Shown: piece by piece, positions 24,598 to 36,411 of the stretch
How the letters are laid out: every line of letters starts with the position of its first letter
How positions within the stretch are numbered: position 1 is the first letter of the stretch
Assembly (NCBI GenBank): GCA_007844125.1
Contig: CM017572.1
Span: forward strand, 25,067,879-25,131,878
Direction: 5' to 3'
Length of the DNA: 64,000 bases
DNA from: Sinonovacula constricta
Lineage: Eukaryota; Mollusca; Bivalvia; Cardiida; Solecurtidae
Program-made: the position numbers and the translations under genes
The notes under the pieces: generated by a model
Told to the model about the DNA's origin: nothing
What the model saw: the letters and a program-made list of their open reading frames with translations, nothing else
Database searches by the model: none

Positions 24598-25823
24598 GTA
24601 TTTGTTGTTTCTTCGATTATCTTTTTTTTATTATCCATTTCTTTGTTCTCTCGTTTCATCAATTTTTTTCCATTATAATCACATGTTGTTCTTGCTTGTT
24701 TTGCGGGGCCTTACAGTAAACAAGCGGCATGAAAATGTGACCAAACTATGTAATTGAAGCTTCATTTCCGACTTATGCTATTGTACAGCCTCACTTATTT
24801 TACCATGTACAGTTTAATTATTAGCAAACTAGAACAAACATCTGCAAAGAATACACATGTAAATGCATTTCTTTTGTTTTGATGTGTACAAACAAGGCTT
24901 TACAAATATATATGTTCTATGCAAATGAATTTTAAATTTAAACACACATCAACAAATCGTTAGGTTACAAAATTGCACGTGCGCATTTTTATGAATAACT
25001 GGTTCGCAATTTCTTTGTTAAAAATTACAAAAAAAAACAAACGTCGTCTTCGATTACATACATGTGATGGTTCTTGTTTAATCACACTTTTAATTTGTAG
25101 TATAGAATGTTACTTTTATTTGGTGACTTCAATATTAAACGTCTTCTCATATTAATCATTGGAAATAAGGTTTTTTGGTTTTATTTACATCTGAATATAT
25201 TTGACTTTTTTGACATTTAAAAAAAATGTAAATGCATGTTTGTTCGTATAGTTTATAAAGAGTCATATACATCATAAGTGAATGCAATATATTTATGCAA
25301 AATGTTAAATGATAATATCTTTTGAAGACATATAATGTAAAATGATACATTTTTTTGTACCCATCCAGGTTAAGGACTTTTTTTTCTGGATAATTTAACT
25401 TTATGACAGTAGATATGCTCGTAAAGTCCTATATAAATATTGAGCAAGGCTTTATACAGCATTTTTCAAATAATTTCCTTCGTAAAAACCTTATAATCAC
25501 TCCGATTGTGAAATCTCTTTCAATGCAATTATGCTTTCTAGACTGTCTTTCTGAATCATACATCTTTTAATCTATACAGATCTTTTTAGTCATATATATT
25601 CATATAAATATTTATATAAACTTACATGTCTTTTTCTCTGCATCACTATTGCATCATGTAATTATTTAAATCAATTTCCATGTAATAAACTTGCATTTCA
25701 AACTTGGTGATTCCGTTTTAACTATGGGGTTTTCCGTACACATGTTAACCATTTATTTTAGCAGTTTCATTTTAATGTCATAACATTGTAGTGATTTGCT
25801 TAGAACTCCAAACAAAGGTAACA

Positions 25824-26299
25824 TGGGTGCCCGTGGTGTAGTGGTACAGTTGCCAATTTGTTACTTTTCTAAATGTAACCCTCTCACCGTGGGTTCAAAC
25901 CCCTGCCGGTTCAAACCAAAGACTTTAAAGTTGGTAGTAGTAACTTCCCTCCTAACTCTCGGCTAAGGGGACAGCATTATGCCAGACTCTTCGGTGTCAG
26001 TATAATAGACCGGGCGGGTTCAATCCCTGGGCACCTCATAAGTGCCCCTGTGCTATAATGATAGAAATATCGCTGCACAGTACCAGCAAAAATGCTGGCA
26101 AATCCCAATCTTTAACCCTCTCACCAGGTGTGTGAGTTCTGTTCATGTCTAAGGATTTAAAATGGGAAGGTCTTCCAGCTGACTTGCAGTGTGCAGGTTT
26201 TACACAAACGTTTGACTGGGGTTTTTCTCCATCAAGTAGCTGGGAGTCTCTTTTTATGATCATAATTCGTCACTGTGATATATTTCTAAATGCAAAAAC
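25824..26299 (+). mobile_element. SINE family A interrupted by a SINE-B
   Basis: The A head (GGGTGCCCGTGGTGTAGTGG) is at the left. Its body resumes at about 26126 (AAAATGGGAAGGTCTTCCAG) and ends TTTATGATCATAATTCGTCA. The middle is family B. The 13-base word TAACCCTCTCACC occurs at 25876-25888 and again at 26113-26125, as expected for a target-site duplication. Confidence 0.88.
25889..26112 (+). mobile_element. SINE family B, 5'-truncated, inserted in SINE A
   Basis: It begins within box B (GTGGGTTCAAACCCCTGCC) without the first half of the tRNA head. It continues through GGGGACAGCATTATGCC and ends GCTGGCAAATCCCAATC. 5' truncation plus a 13-bp direct repeat is typical of target-primed reverse transcription by a partner LINE. 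Confidence 0.88.
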
Positions 26300-26427
26300 A
26301 AATGCAACATGATTACTTTATACTTAGACACAAATAATGCAGATCCTGATCAGACAGATCCTAGAAGAGTGTACTTTAAAAACTGTCCTTTTTACCTGTA
26401 TATTCATTGTAAATAATTCATGCATTT

Positions 26428-26784
26428 CAAGATGGTATCTGACAGTTTGCCTATAGCAAAGATATGGGACAGTATTCTACCACTGCTTTGGGAATAATGA
26501 GCATAATTTCTGTGTGAATCCATACTTTTGTCTAAGTTAACACTTTTCAAATATAAAATGGGCATGATAGTGATCTTTGCTAAAAATAGATATCGACGTC
26601 TGAGTGGATGATTATATAATACGATCTCAAAAGTAATGTGGTTATCTTTGTTTGAAAATAGCTATATCTACTGCATGGCTCAGATAGGACATATCTGTTT
26701 GCAATGACGTGGGGAACAGTGGGGATTTATGCTTCACTGTTCACACAGATCTAGGGTATCAATGAACAACATTTTGCAGGAATT
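26428..26784 (+). mobile_element. MITE (TTAA family), 3'-truncated copy
   Basis: The left end GATGGTATCTGACAGTTTGC matches the terminal repeat of the full copies at 44826 and 56597. Internal words such as TGCATGGCTCAGATAGGA and CAATGAACAACATTTTG also match the 56597 copy. The right terminal repeat is missing where a SINE-A fragment abuts. Confidence 0.75.
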
Positions 26785-26907
26785 TTTCATGTGGGGAGGT
26801 TTTCCAGCAAACATGCAGTATGTCTGTGAAGCTACCAATAAATAGCTAGATGTCAACAATTTGACCATAATTATGTCAGTGCAATGTAATAAAAAACAAC
26901 AACAAAC
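26785..26907 (+). mobile_element. SINE family A fragment
   Basis: TCATGTGGGGAGGTTTTCCA and GTCAGTGCAATGTAATAAAA correspond to the 3' two thirds of the family A variant. Confidence 0.7.
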
Positions 26908-27877
26908 TAAAAAAAATAATAATCTAACCTGTTGGTTGTTCTCTCATTAGAATCTGCATTATTTACTGCTGTGTCACTGTCAATATACTCGTGTAACCTT
27001 TGCGTGAAGTTCTAAGCAAATATAGTAAGATTTTAGTATAAGTTGCTAACAAACGTCACAGGCTGAATTAAAAAAAAGCCAGAAGTTGTCATTAAAACAA
27101 GGGGTTTACCTACTATGGCTACATGTGTACACAATAAACCCTTTATACACTGGCTACTGGGCTATATAACAGTCTCCTCTTCCAAGCCCATCACTTTTGG
27201 TTGCTTTCTGCAGAGCTCTAGATAAACGGAATTACATTCCATATTAGGACAGCAGCATTCCATCATTTCCAACCAAATCATATCAACTTGAAATTTATTA
27301 TAATCCTCATGCCAAGACGATTCTAATAAGTACCAATTTTATATAGTTTAGATATACTTGAACTCTGTATTATCGGCGCATTTCTATTACCGACGTATTC
27401 CGAATATTTCAACATGAAATCAACACAGAATGGCTTTGACCTAGATTTCTAAAAATTATCAGTTGATATTGTAATGCATACACATCATAGATAAGTCAAA
27501 CACGTACGACGATAATACAGTGGTCCATGCAAAAAAATAATGGAGGTAGTGAAATAAATTCCTACTCTCTTGTAATTCGTTGGCATATCACTGCTGTCGA
27601 TTCGAGTCCTGATCGAAGTATGGAACTAAATATGGGACGTCTTCCAGCAGATTGGCGGTGCACTGGTGATTGTGATTCTACGAAAATATTTTTTCTAGTG
27701 CTTCTGACACGGTTTTCAGAACCCCACCCCACGCCGCACCAGTTCACCAATAATAGCTAACCGTTACCATAACTGTTGATGCTATGTCATCCAAAATCCC
27801 ATCAACTCATTGTCCTTTATCTAGAGCTTTGTATTCTCATCATTCTGTCTTCTCATTGTTTGTTCTCCCTGTTGCAG

Positions 27878-27916
27878 AATGATTGTACAATACCATTGCT
27901 AGGTGACTTTGATCAG
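27878..27916 (+). CDS. Cav2: Cav2 small exon (13 codons)
   Basis: 39 bp, phase 0 to 0, with a good CCCTGTTGCAG acceptor and GTCAGA donor. It encodes NDCTIPLLGDFDQ. Phases fit the microexons before it and the exon at 35133 after it. The sequence has no domain signature; it belongs to the variable tail after the IQ region. It could be a cassette exon. Confidence 0.55.
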
Positions 27917-28219
27917 GTCAGATTTGTGCATGCTTAGACAGTTCTCAGCTCGTATAGCATGTCTATTTTAGTCTTTGTAGCACACTGAAAACACTTTGCA
28001 AAAAAATCTTGTACTCCTATATAGGGGGACGGGACAACGGTCACAGTTATATATAAATATTACTGAAGCTCAATATCTCTGCAGCTGTAAATAATCAAAA
28101 TAGGTTGAAAGGTCAATCGTCAAGGCCACACTTTCTATTTCAAGTGTGGTTTGCATTTTTAATAATTATTGTCATATATTTGATGGTCAGTTTAAGCAGT
28201 TGATCGAATCCCAGTCAAC

Positions 28220-28571
28220 TGGACCTGGTAGCGAAATCGCTAGAGCGTCGGCTCCAGGTACTGGACGCCCCGGGTTCGATCTCGGGCCATGATATACCAT
28301 ATTTGCTAAAAAATGGTGGTGGCATAGTTGGAGTAAGGACTTTTATAATAAAAAATGGTGGCATATCTCCCTTGCTAAAGCTCAAGCAAATGTAAGGGAA
28401 GTGCCACGACTGGTTGGCCTGGTGTCAGGATTATTTGACTGGGTGTGGTATCATGCCAGATGTTTACGTCATGCTATACACAGTGAAGGCAGCACTATAT
28501 CTGCTTCAAGTTAACACTGTCTCCAGATAACTGAAATACTGTTGGTGGGACGATAAACCCAGTCAACAAAC
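28220..28571 (+). mobile_element. SINE family C, long copy
   Basis: Head GGACCTGGTAGCGAAATCGC, perfect box B GGTTCGATCTC, body CACGACTGGTTGGCCTGG, GCATGCTATACACAGTGAAG-like block, and end GATAAACCCAGTCAACAAAC. A duplicated AAAAAATGGTGG word near 28309 and 28350 suggests a small internal duplication. Confidence 0.88.
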
Positions 28572-29005
28572 ATTCACCATAGACAATTTTTTCAAATAAA
28601 CATCAACACCCCCTTCAACACTAGTGCATCGCACAAAGAATTTATGTACAAACTATTTCATCAGTGTGGCTTTGTTTTTGCTCAGTATCTTCAGGGTTTG
28701 TTCATTTTTGTGGATTACTGCAAATAAAAAAATGTGCATATTGCTGCATTAATATTGTTTTGATGTGAAAAGAATAAGAATGTCAAGCTTGTATTGTGGT
28801 TGCTATTTCAGGGATGTGAATGTTATGTTTACTGTGATGCACTGTGTGCTTGTTGGGCAATTAATTACAGTGCTGGTGTTATACGTAAGAAAATAGGCTG
28901 AATACGTAGAAAATAGGCTCTTTACCAAGATAGGTTTTCATTTCTTTATATGTATCTTTAAAAAGATACTGCCATGGCTTCGTTTTGTTACATTGTTTTC
29001 CATTA

Positions 29006-32000
29006 GCCCAAAGGGGCTGTTCCAGGCATAGCGGACCCTAAGTATAAAGAGGCTGTTCCCGGCATTGCTGGCCTTAAGTATAAAGGGGTTGTTCCAGGCA
29101 TTGCTTATCCTTAAGTATAAAGGGGCTGTTCCAGGCATTGCTGACCTTATAAAGGGGCTGTTCCAGGCATTGCTGACCTTAAGTATAAAGGGGCTGTTCC
29201 AGGCATTGCTTATCCTTAAGTATAAAGGGATTGTTCCAGGCATTGCTGACCTTAAGTATAAAGAAGTTGTTCCAGGCATTGCTTATCTTTAAGTATAAAG
29301 GGGCTGTACCAGGCATTGCTGACCTTAAGTATAAAGGAGCTGTTCCAGGCATTGCTTATCCTTAAGTATAAAGGGGCTGTTCCAGGCATTGCTTATCCTT
29401 AAGTATAAAGGGGTTGTTCCAGGCATTGCTGACCTTAAGTAAAAAGGAGCTGTTCCAGGCATTGCTGACCTTAAGTAAAAAGGAGCTGTTCCAGGCATTG
29501 CTTATCCTTAAGTATAAAGGGGCTGTTCCAGGCATTGCTGACCTTAAGTAAAAAGGAGCTGTTCCAGGCATTGCTTATCCTTAAGTATAAAGGGGCTGTT
29601 CCAGGCATTGCTTATCCTTAAGTATAAAGGGGCTGTTCCAGGCATTGCTGACCTTAAGTATAAAGGGGTTGTTCCAGGCATTGCTTATCCTTAAGTATAA
29701 AGGGGTTGTTCCAGGCATTGCTGACCTTAAGTATAAAGGGGCTGTTCCAGGCATTGCTTATCCTTAAGTACAAAGGGGCCGTTCTTAGCCAGGCATTGCT
29801 TATCCTTAAGTATAAAGGGGCTGTTCCAGGCATTGCTGACCTTAAGTAAAAAGGAGCTGTTCCAGGCATTGCTTATCCTTAAGTATAAAGGGGCTGTTCC
29901 AGGCATTGCTTATCCTTAAGTATAAAGGGGCTGTTCCAGGCATTGCTTATCCTTAAGTATAAAGGGGCTGTTCCAGGCATTGCTTATCCTTAAGTAAAAA
30001 GGAGCTGTTCCAGGCATTGCTTATCCTTAAGTATAAAGGAGCTGTTCCAGGCATTGCTTATCCTTAAGTATAAAGGGGCTGTTCCAGGCATTGCTTATCC
30101 TTAAGTATAAAGAGGCTGTTCCAGGCATTGCTTATCCTTGAGTATAAAGGGGCTGTTCCAGGCATTGCTGACCTTAAGTATAAAGGGGTTGTTCCAGGCA
30201 TTGCTGACCTTAAGTATAAATGGCTGTTCCAGGCATTGCTGACCTTAAGTATAAAGGGGCTGTTCCAGGCATTGCTTATCCTTAAGTATAAAGGGGTTGT
30301 TCCAGGCATTGCTGACCTTAAGTATAAAGGGGCTGTTCCAGGCATTGCTGACCTTAAGTTTAAAGGGGCTGTTCCAGGCATTGCTTATCCTTGAGTATAA
30401 AGGGTTGTTCCAGGCATTGCTGACCTTAAGTATAAAGGGGCTGTTCCAGGCATTGCTTATTCCAGGCATTGCTTATTCTTAAGTATAAAGGGGTTGTTCC
30501 AGGCATTGCTGACCTTAAGTATAAAGGGGTTGTTCCAGGCATTGCTGACCTTAATTATAAAGGGGCTGTTCCAGGCATTGCTTATCCTTAAGTATAAAGG
30601 GATTGTTCCAGGCATTGCTGACCTTAAGTATAAAGAGGTTGTTCCAGGCATTGCTTATCTTTAAGTATAAAGGGGCTGTACCAGGCATTGCTGACCTTAA
30701 GTATAAAGCAGCTGTTCCAGGCATTGCTTATCCTTAAGTATAAAGGGGCTGTTCCAGGCATTGCTTATCCTTAAGTATAAAGGGGCTGTTCCAGGCATTG
30801 CTGACCTTAAGTAAAAAGGAGCTGTTCCAGGCATTGCTTATCCTTAAGTATAAAGGGGCTGTTCCAGGCATTGCTTATCCTTAAGTATAAAGGGGCTGTT
30901 CCAGGCATTGCTGACCTTTAGTATAAAGGGGTTGTTCCAGGCATTGCTTATCCTTAAGTATAAAGGGGTTGTTCCAGGCATTGCTGACCTTAAGTATAAA
31001 GGGGCTGTTCCAGGCATTGCTTATCCTTAAGTACAAAGGGGCCGTTCTTAGCCAGGCATTGCTTATCCTTAAGTATAAAGGGGCTGTTCCAGGCATTGCT
31101 GACCTTAAGTAAAAAGGAGCTGTTCCAGGCATTGCTTATCCTTAAGTATAAAGGGGCTGTTCCAGGCATTGCTTATCCTTAAGTATAAAGAGGCTGTTCC
31201 AGGCATTGCTTATCCTTAAGTATAAAGGGGCTGTTCCAGGCATTGCTTATCCTTAAGTAAAAAGGAGCTGTTCCAGGCATTGCTTATCCTTAAGTATTAA
31301 GGAGCTGTTCCAGGCATTGCTTATCCTTAAGTATAAAGGGGCTGTTCCAGGCATTGCTTATCCTTAAGTATAAAGAGGCTGTTCCAGGCATTGCTTATCC
31401 TTAAGTATAAAGGGGCTGTTCCAGGCATTGCTGACCTTAAGTATAAAGGGGTTGTTCCAGGCATTGCTGACCTTAAGTATAAAGGGGCTGTTCCAGGCAT
31501 TGCTGACCTTAAGTATAAAGGGGCTGTTCCAGGCATTGCTTATCCTTAAGTATAAAGGGGTTGTTCCAGGCATTGCTGACCTTAAGTATAAAGGGGCTGT
31601 TCCAGGCATTGCTGACCTTAAGTATAAAGGGGCTGTTCCAGGCATTGCTTATCCTTGAGTATAAAGGGTTGTTCCAGGCATTGCTGACCTTAAGTATAAA
31701 GGGGCTGTTCCAGGCATTGCTTATTCCAGGCATTGCTTATTCTTAAGTATAAAGGGGTTGTTCCAGGCATTGCTGACCTTAAGTATAAAGGGGCTGTTCC
31801 AGGCATTGCTGACCTTAAGTATAAAGGGGTTGTTCCAGGCATTGCTGACCTTAATTATAAAGGGGCTGTTCCAGGCATTGCTGACCTTAAGTATAAAGGG
31901 GTTGTTCCAGGCATTGCTTATACTTAAGTATAAAAGGGCTGTTCCAGGCATTGCTTATCCTTAAGTATACAGGGATTGTTCCAGGCATTGCTTATACTTA

Positions 32001-32456
32001 AGTATAAAAGGGCTGTTCCAGGCATTGCTTATCCTTAAGTATAAAGGGATTGTTCCAGGCATTGCTTATACTTAAGTATAAAAGGGCTGTTCCAGGCATT
32101 GCTTATCCTTAAGTATAAAGGGTTGTTCCAGGCATTGCTGACCTTAAGTATAAAGGGGCTGTTCCAGGCATTGCTTATACTTAAGTATAAAAGGGCTGTT
32201 CCAGGCATTGCTTATCCTTAAGTATAAAGGGATTGTTCCAGGCATTGCTTATACTTAAGTATAAAAGGGCTGTTCCAGGCATTGCTTATCCTTAAGTATA
32301 AAGGGGTTGTTCCAGGCATTGCTGACCTTAAGTATAAAGGGGCTGTTCCAGGCATTGCTGACCTTAGGTATAAAGGGGCTGTTCCAGGCATTGCTTATAC
32401 TTAAGTACAAGGAGCCGTTCTAAGCCAGGCATTGCTTATCCTTAAGTGTAATAGGG
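29006..32456. repeat. 3.4-kb minisatellite of 36/37-bp units in a Cav2 intron
   Basis: Roughly 90 units of the form AAGTATAAAGGGGCTGTTCC plus AGGCATTGCTGACCTT (36 bp) or ...GCTTATCCTT (37 bp). Frequent variants are GGGGTT, GGAGCT, AAAAAGG and GGGATT. Rare markers occur twice about 1.26 kb apart: GGCCGTTCTTAGCCAGG (about 29778 and 31041) and GCTTATTCCAGGCATTGC (about 30456 and 31720). This shows duplication of a large block inside the array. The last part (31920-32400) alternates TTATACTTAAGTATAAAAGG with other units. Because 36 is divisible by three, long stop-free runs appear on both strands; they are a property of the repeat. Confidence 0.97.
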
Positions 32457-33777
32457 GCAATAAACAGCCATTATGGTTTGCAATTTTGTAGCTAGAATAA
32501 TAATATAGAGTTAAGTAGTTAGAAAGTTAGAAGAAGAGACAAATATTTGTTTTACACATTGTTGTGTAAGATTTTGTTGGTTCTTATACATTTAATGGGT
32601 GATGCACTTAACCATGACAATGCTAACATTTGTCTTTGGTCGACATTTTCTTTACCATATTAGAATCTATGTCTCACTAAATATGACCAATTAGATGCTT
32701 TGGTATTGTCTTAGTCTGTACTGATGATGATAATCAATTAGTTGTTAATTTTGATATATTAACTCTGGACTCTTGAGGCAGTCTGCAGTTTTTCCTGCAT
32801 AGTCTCTCTTTCTACGTTTCTTTTTTAATATGTAGATACAATAAAACCTCTCCAAAAGGCACCTGTGCATAGCAACACTTCTTTGCAGCAACAGCTCTGT
32901 ACCACTGCCAAATGTTGCTGTAGAGAGGTTTTACTGAACTTCTTCTTTTAGGTTGCGACCTAAACATGATGTTTTACAGTACAAGAAATACAAAAAAATT
33001 CAAGCAATGCGAGGCTGTATAAATTAAAGGTCCAAATGCGCTATCTCTTCTAATATTAAAAAATAATATATGGTTTATGCATGATCTTGAATGTGGAATA
33101 CAATCGAAAAACAGCAGCAGTGCTCCAAATGTAAAAAAATAAAATTGTTTGCTCTTCTTAAATAAATAAAAATAAAGTAGTTTATGCATGATTTCCAAGG
33201 TATAATAAATTCCAACAAAAACAGCAATGGCAGGCTTTATAAAACTGAGCAAGAAGCAGTGAATTGGATTGTTACATCTGATGAGTTTAAAAATATGAGC
33301 ACTATTTATAGTATTACATGGTAAAACTTGTACAATAAAACCAGAAGCGATGACAGGTTTTTTCAAATTGAATACATGAAAAAGATGTGAACAATTAATC
33401 ATCCTTTATGTTTCAAGGCACACAAATAAGCCGGAAACAGTGTGCTGTTTAAATCAAAGTGCTAAAGGCGCTGAGTCTCCTTGTTTATCTAGGACAATTG
33501 GATGGCTCTCATAGAACAAAATATTTATAAAACTCTAGGCTAACAATGCATGTAAGAACTTTCTCGGCTGAGAATTTATAAGAGAAATGTTTTAAAAGTG
33601 GATTGAACATGGATAGATTTATTCCATTATCAACAGAGAAATGAAATGCAACTGTAACTGCCTGGCAATGGCTGGGTCACAGCTCCAGGGAAATGAATTG
33701 TACAAGGAGTTCCAATGGATATAAGCTATAACAAGAGACACTTGTACACAGTTTATTGGACGCACTGTTTCTTTTGT

Positions 33778-33826
33778 ATCTTTATCTACTATCTTTATCT
33801 CCTATCTTTATCTACTATCTCAGATT
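33778..33826. repeat. Short pyrimidine-rich tandem repeat
   Basis: About three copies of a 17-18-base TCTTTATCTACTATC-type word within the intron. Confidence 0.7.
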
Positions 33827-35132
33827 TACCATTTTGTTTATGATAAAATAATTTTCTACACTTTAGGTCTATAGCACGTTGAGCGCATGTTTGAGAGAAA
33901 AAAAGATAGTCACATGTACAACATATGTTTTCATTTACGTTCTTTATAAGTAAGCATAAAAACTCAACAAGAAATAGAAGTTAAAATAATTACCAATGAC
34001 AAAAAAAAAAAAATTAAAATTTTATTTTCAGAAAAATAATTATTATTTATTTTGGTAAGATCTAGTTTTCAGTAAATCATATTCATACATTCAGTCAAAA
34101 ATCTTAAAAAAATTCAATTCTTCCTTAGCCAAATTAAATGCACGTGTATAATTAACTTTCAGGTATTAAGTGATACTTGATTACATAGTAGACCTATTTT
34201 TGTTAGTATTTGTGTTTTTTAGGGTTTGCAGTTGGTTGAATTAGAATATCTAGATAACTTAATATTTATTTGATAGTACTTTTTATAGATTTTGTTAGTC
34301 TTTGCTTTTCAACTTTTAAAAATACTTTTAGAGACTAATTGCCAAACATCAATCATATTGTCATTTGAAAATAACTGTAAGTAAATAATTGCACTAATTA
34401 TGTGAAACAGAGACCTGAGTAATTACTTAAACATTTTTTGCTATCATCTCTAAAATGCCACTAGAAATAGTAATTATGAGATTAATAATAGTATTTATGA
34501 CATTCTCATTATGGATATATTACTCCTGGCCTCTGTCATTGGTCATGAAGAATAAATTTATACTATTCATCAATAGTTAGTTGAACTTTTAATACTAAAA
34601 TAAATTTAGCAAATACAGTAATGAGTGAAACAAGATCTCAGCGAATAATGTTCTAAATATCATTGAATTTAATCATCATAAACTGATTGTGTCCGGTTAG
34701 TTTTTCCGTCACTTCTTAAAACTGATGGGATCATAAGTAAAAAAAAAAAAATACAATTATAATTTTTATAAACTACAAAATATTTAATACATGATGCATA
34801 AAAGAACTATCTGTAAAAACAAAAATTGTTCTTATTGTGATTGTAACAGTTAGGAACTGTGCCACCTAAGCCTTATTCAAAATGCTGAAGAAATAATAAT
34901 GAAATATTTTTATACTTTTAGAATTTCTTATAAAATACCATTTGAGGTGACATGTTTTGCCTGTTTAAAAATGAAGAAATATCAATATTATTTATTTACA
35001 TCACATGGCATTTGTATAAGAATCTTAAGTGACCTTTTTGCACTTATGTCTATAAGATTGTTGCACTGTTTATCATTGTGGCTAGTTGCATATGATTGCT
35101 GCTATCCTAAATATGATTGCTGTTTGTTACAG

Positions 35133-35239
35133 AGGCCTCCTTCATTGTTTAAGAGACTGATGGGCGTGATGAGAACGCCGTCTGCTCGCTCCAGTCAAAG
35201 TATAGACTCAGATCATTCCGGGGATGAAGACACCCACAG
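35133..35239 (+). CDS. Cav2: Cav2 C-terminal tail exon (RPPSLFKRL)
   Basis: 107 bp, phase 0 in, phase 2 out; TGTTACAG acceptor, GTCAGT donor. It encodes RPPSLFKRLMGVMRTPSARS and SQSIDSDHSGDEDTH. It is basic and serine-rich at first, then acidic. It lies in the cytoplasmic tail downstream of the calmodulin-binding region. The AG left over combines with C of the next exon to give Ser. Confidence 0.88.
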
Positions 35240-35307
35240 GTCAGTTATAACTGATGCTGTTTATTTTTCCTCAGTTTTATCTTTCTCCTAAGAGTATTCA
35301 ATTGAAG

Positions 35308-35540
35308 GTGGCGCCTGTGGAGTAGTGGTAGAGTCGCCGATTTGTAACTCCTGGCTGCTTAACCTCCCACTGCATGGTTTTAAGTTCTTGTAGGGTCAAA
35401 GGACTTAATGTGAGAAGGTCTTTCAGCTAACTTGCGATGCGCCGGTAGTTCTACCCAGACATGTGTCTTCCTCCACCATTGAGGTGGACATTGCTATAAT
35501 GATAATAAATGATCGTTGCAATGTATTTCAAAAACAAAAC
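35308..35540 (+). mobile_element. SINE family A
   Basis: GGTGGCGCCTGTGGAGTAGT head, body GCGATGCGCCGGTAGTTC, end GCAATGTATTTCAAAAAC. It begins about 70 bases after the exon donor at 35240. Confidence 0.88.
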
Positions 35541-35641
35541 AAAGATTCAATTGCAACATTCAATTGCAACTATGTCAAACATTGCTCATGCTCTGAGATA
35601 AGGGTTGGGCCAGTCTAAGCATACTTGTTTTGTTTGTTTTT

Positions 35642-35766
35642 TGATACATCGCACTGAAAATTATGGTCCTATTGGCGTGACGTCCGGCTAATTAGTGGTG
35701 GAGAAAGATCCCAGACTTATGTCTGGGTAGAACCACCGGCACACTGCAAGTTAGCTGGAAAAATTC
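35642..35766 (-). mobile_element. SINE family A fragment, reverse orientation
   Basis: On the + strand it reads GATACATCGCACTGAAAATT ... TGTCTGGGTAGAACCACCGG ... AAGTTAGCTGGAA, the reverse complement of the family A 3' half. Confidence 0.8.
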
Positions 35767-35805
35767 TAAGGATAAAAACTATGTGGATCATTTATTACTG
35801 TTACA

Positions 35806-35982
35806 GGGATAGCTCATACCCTCAGCCCCTTTGTGGGTTCAAGTCCCAGTTGGGGCGAGAAGTTGTAGAGATAACCTGGCAGGGTCCTGTGGTTTTACCC
35901 AGACTTAAATCTTCGGTCTTCATCCACAAATAATTAGCTGGACATCATCAATATGACCATTATTGCGATGTAACCAAAAAAT
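35806..35982 (+). mobile_element. SINE family A variant, 5'-truncated
   Basis: GGGTTCAAGTCCCAGTTGGG, TTTTACCCAGACTTAAATC, ATAATTAGCTGGACATC and GCGATGTAACCAAAAAA match the CAATGTAAC-tailed variant. Confidence 0.8.
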
Positions 35983-36003
35983 AGAGAATTACTGTGATAT
36001 TGA

Positions 36004-36215
36004 GGGGGTGCTCATTGCATAGTGGTAGTCACTGACGTGAAACTTCTCTGACTGCTAAGCCTCCCACCATGTAGGTTCAAGTTCCATTCAGGACAAAGGA
36101 CTTGATGTGGGAAGATCTTGCTGACCTACAGTGTGCAGACATTTGTCAGGGATCTTCTTCCACCAAAATAGCTGGACATTGCTATAATTGGTCACTGTGA
36201 CGTATTTAAAAAAAT
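36004..36215 (+). mobile_element. SINE family A
   Basis: Head GGGGGTGCTCATTGCATAGT, box-B-like AGGTTCAAGTTCC, a shortened body, AATAGCTGGACATTGC, and end GTGACGTATTTAAAAA. Confidence 0.85.
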
Positions 36216-36411
36216 AAATTGGTTATTAATTAATAAAATAAAATAATATGCACATGTAATATAGATGTATGATTAAAAACATATATTTAAACTGTAAAAT
36301 ATAGTTTTATCTCAATAATATTAATAATAACTTGAACAGATTCAAATACATGAGAGAATATTATAATTGCTTGACATCCTAAATGTAAGTTTATTTTGCA
36401 CTTTTTTTCAG

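Larger units (their letters stand above)
24598..27877 (+). other. Cav2 intron with nested SINEs and a MITE copy
   Basis: 3.3 kb holding a SINE-A with a SINE-B inside it (25824-26299), a truncated copy of the TTAA MITE family (26428-26784), a SINE-A fragment (26785-26907) and a very diverged SINE-A-like stretch (about 27580-27770, TCTTCCAGCAGATTGGCGG). Confidence 0.7.
27917..35132 (+). other. Largest Cav2 intron, with SINE-C and a 3.4-kb tandem array
   Basis: 7.2 kb. It contains a SINE-C (28220-28571), the 36/37-bp array (29006-32456) and a small pyrimidine-rich repeat (about 33778-33826, TCTTTATCTACTATC x 3). 33000-35100 is AT-rich with a 142-codon open frame on the - strand that I do not regard as a gene. 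Confidence 0.7.

Noticed and set aside
28938..32000. Many ORFs of 60-113 codons on both strands with 12-residue repeats (for example PGIADLKYKGAV or NAWNSPFILKVS)
   Set aside because: They come from the 36-bp period of a non-coding intronic array being divisible by three. They exist on both strands and in several frames, and 37-bp units break each one.
32974..33402. 142-codon ORF on the - strand, rich in Phe, Leu and Ile
   Set aside because: Lies in AT-rich intron sequence with internal near-duplicate words. It has no domain signature and no coding-like codon pattern. Read as chance.
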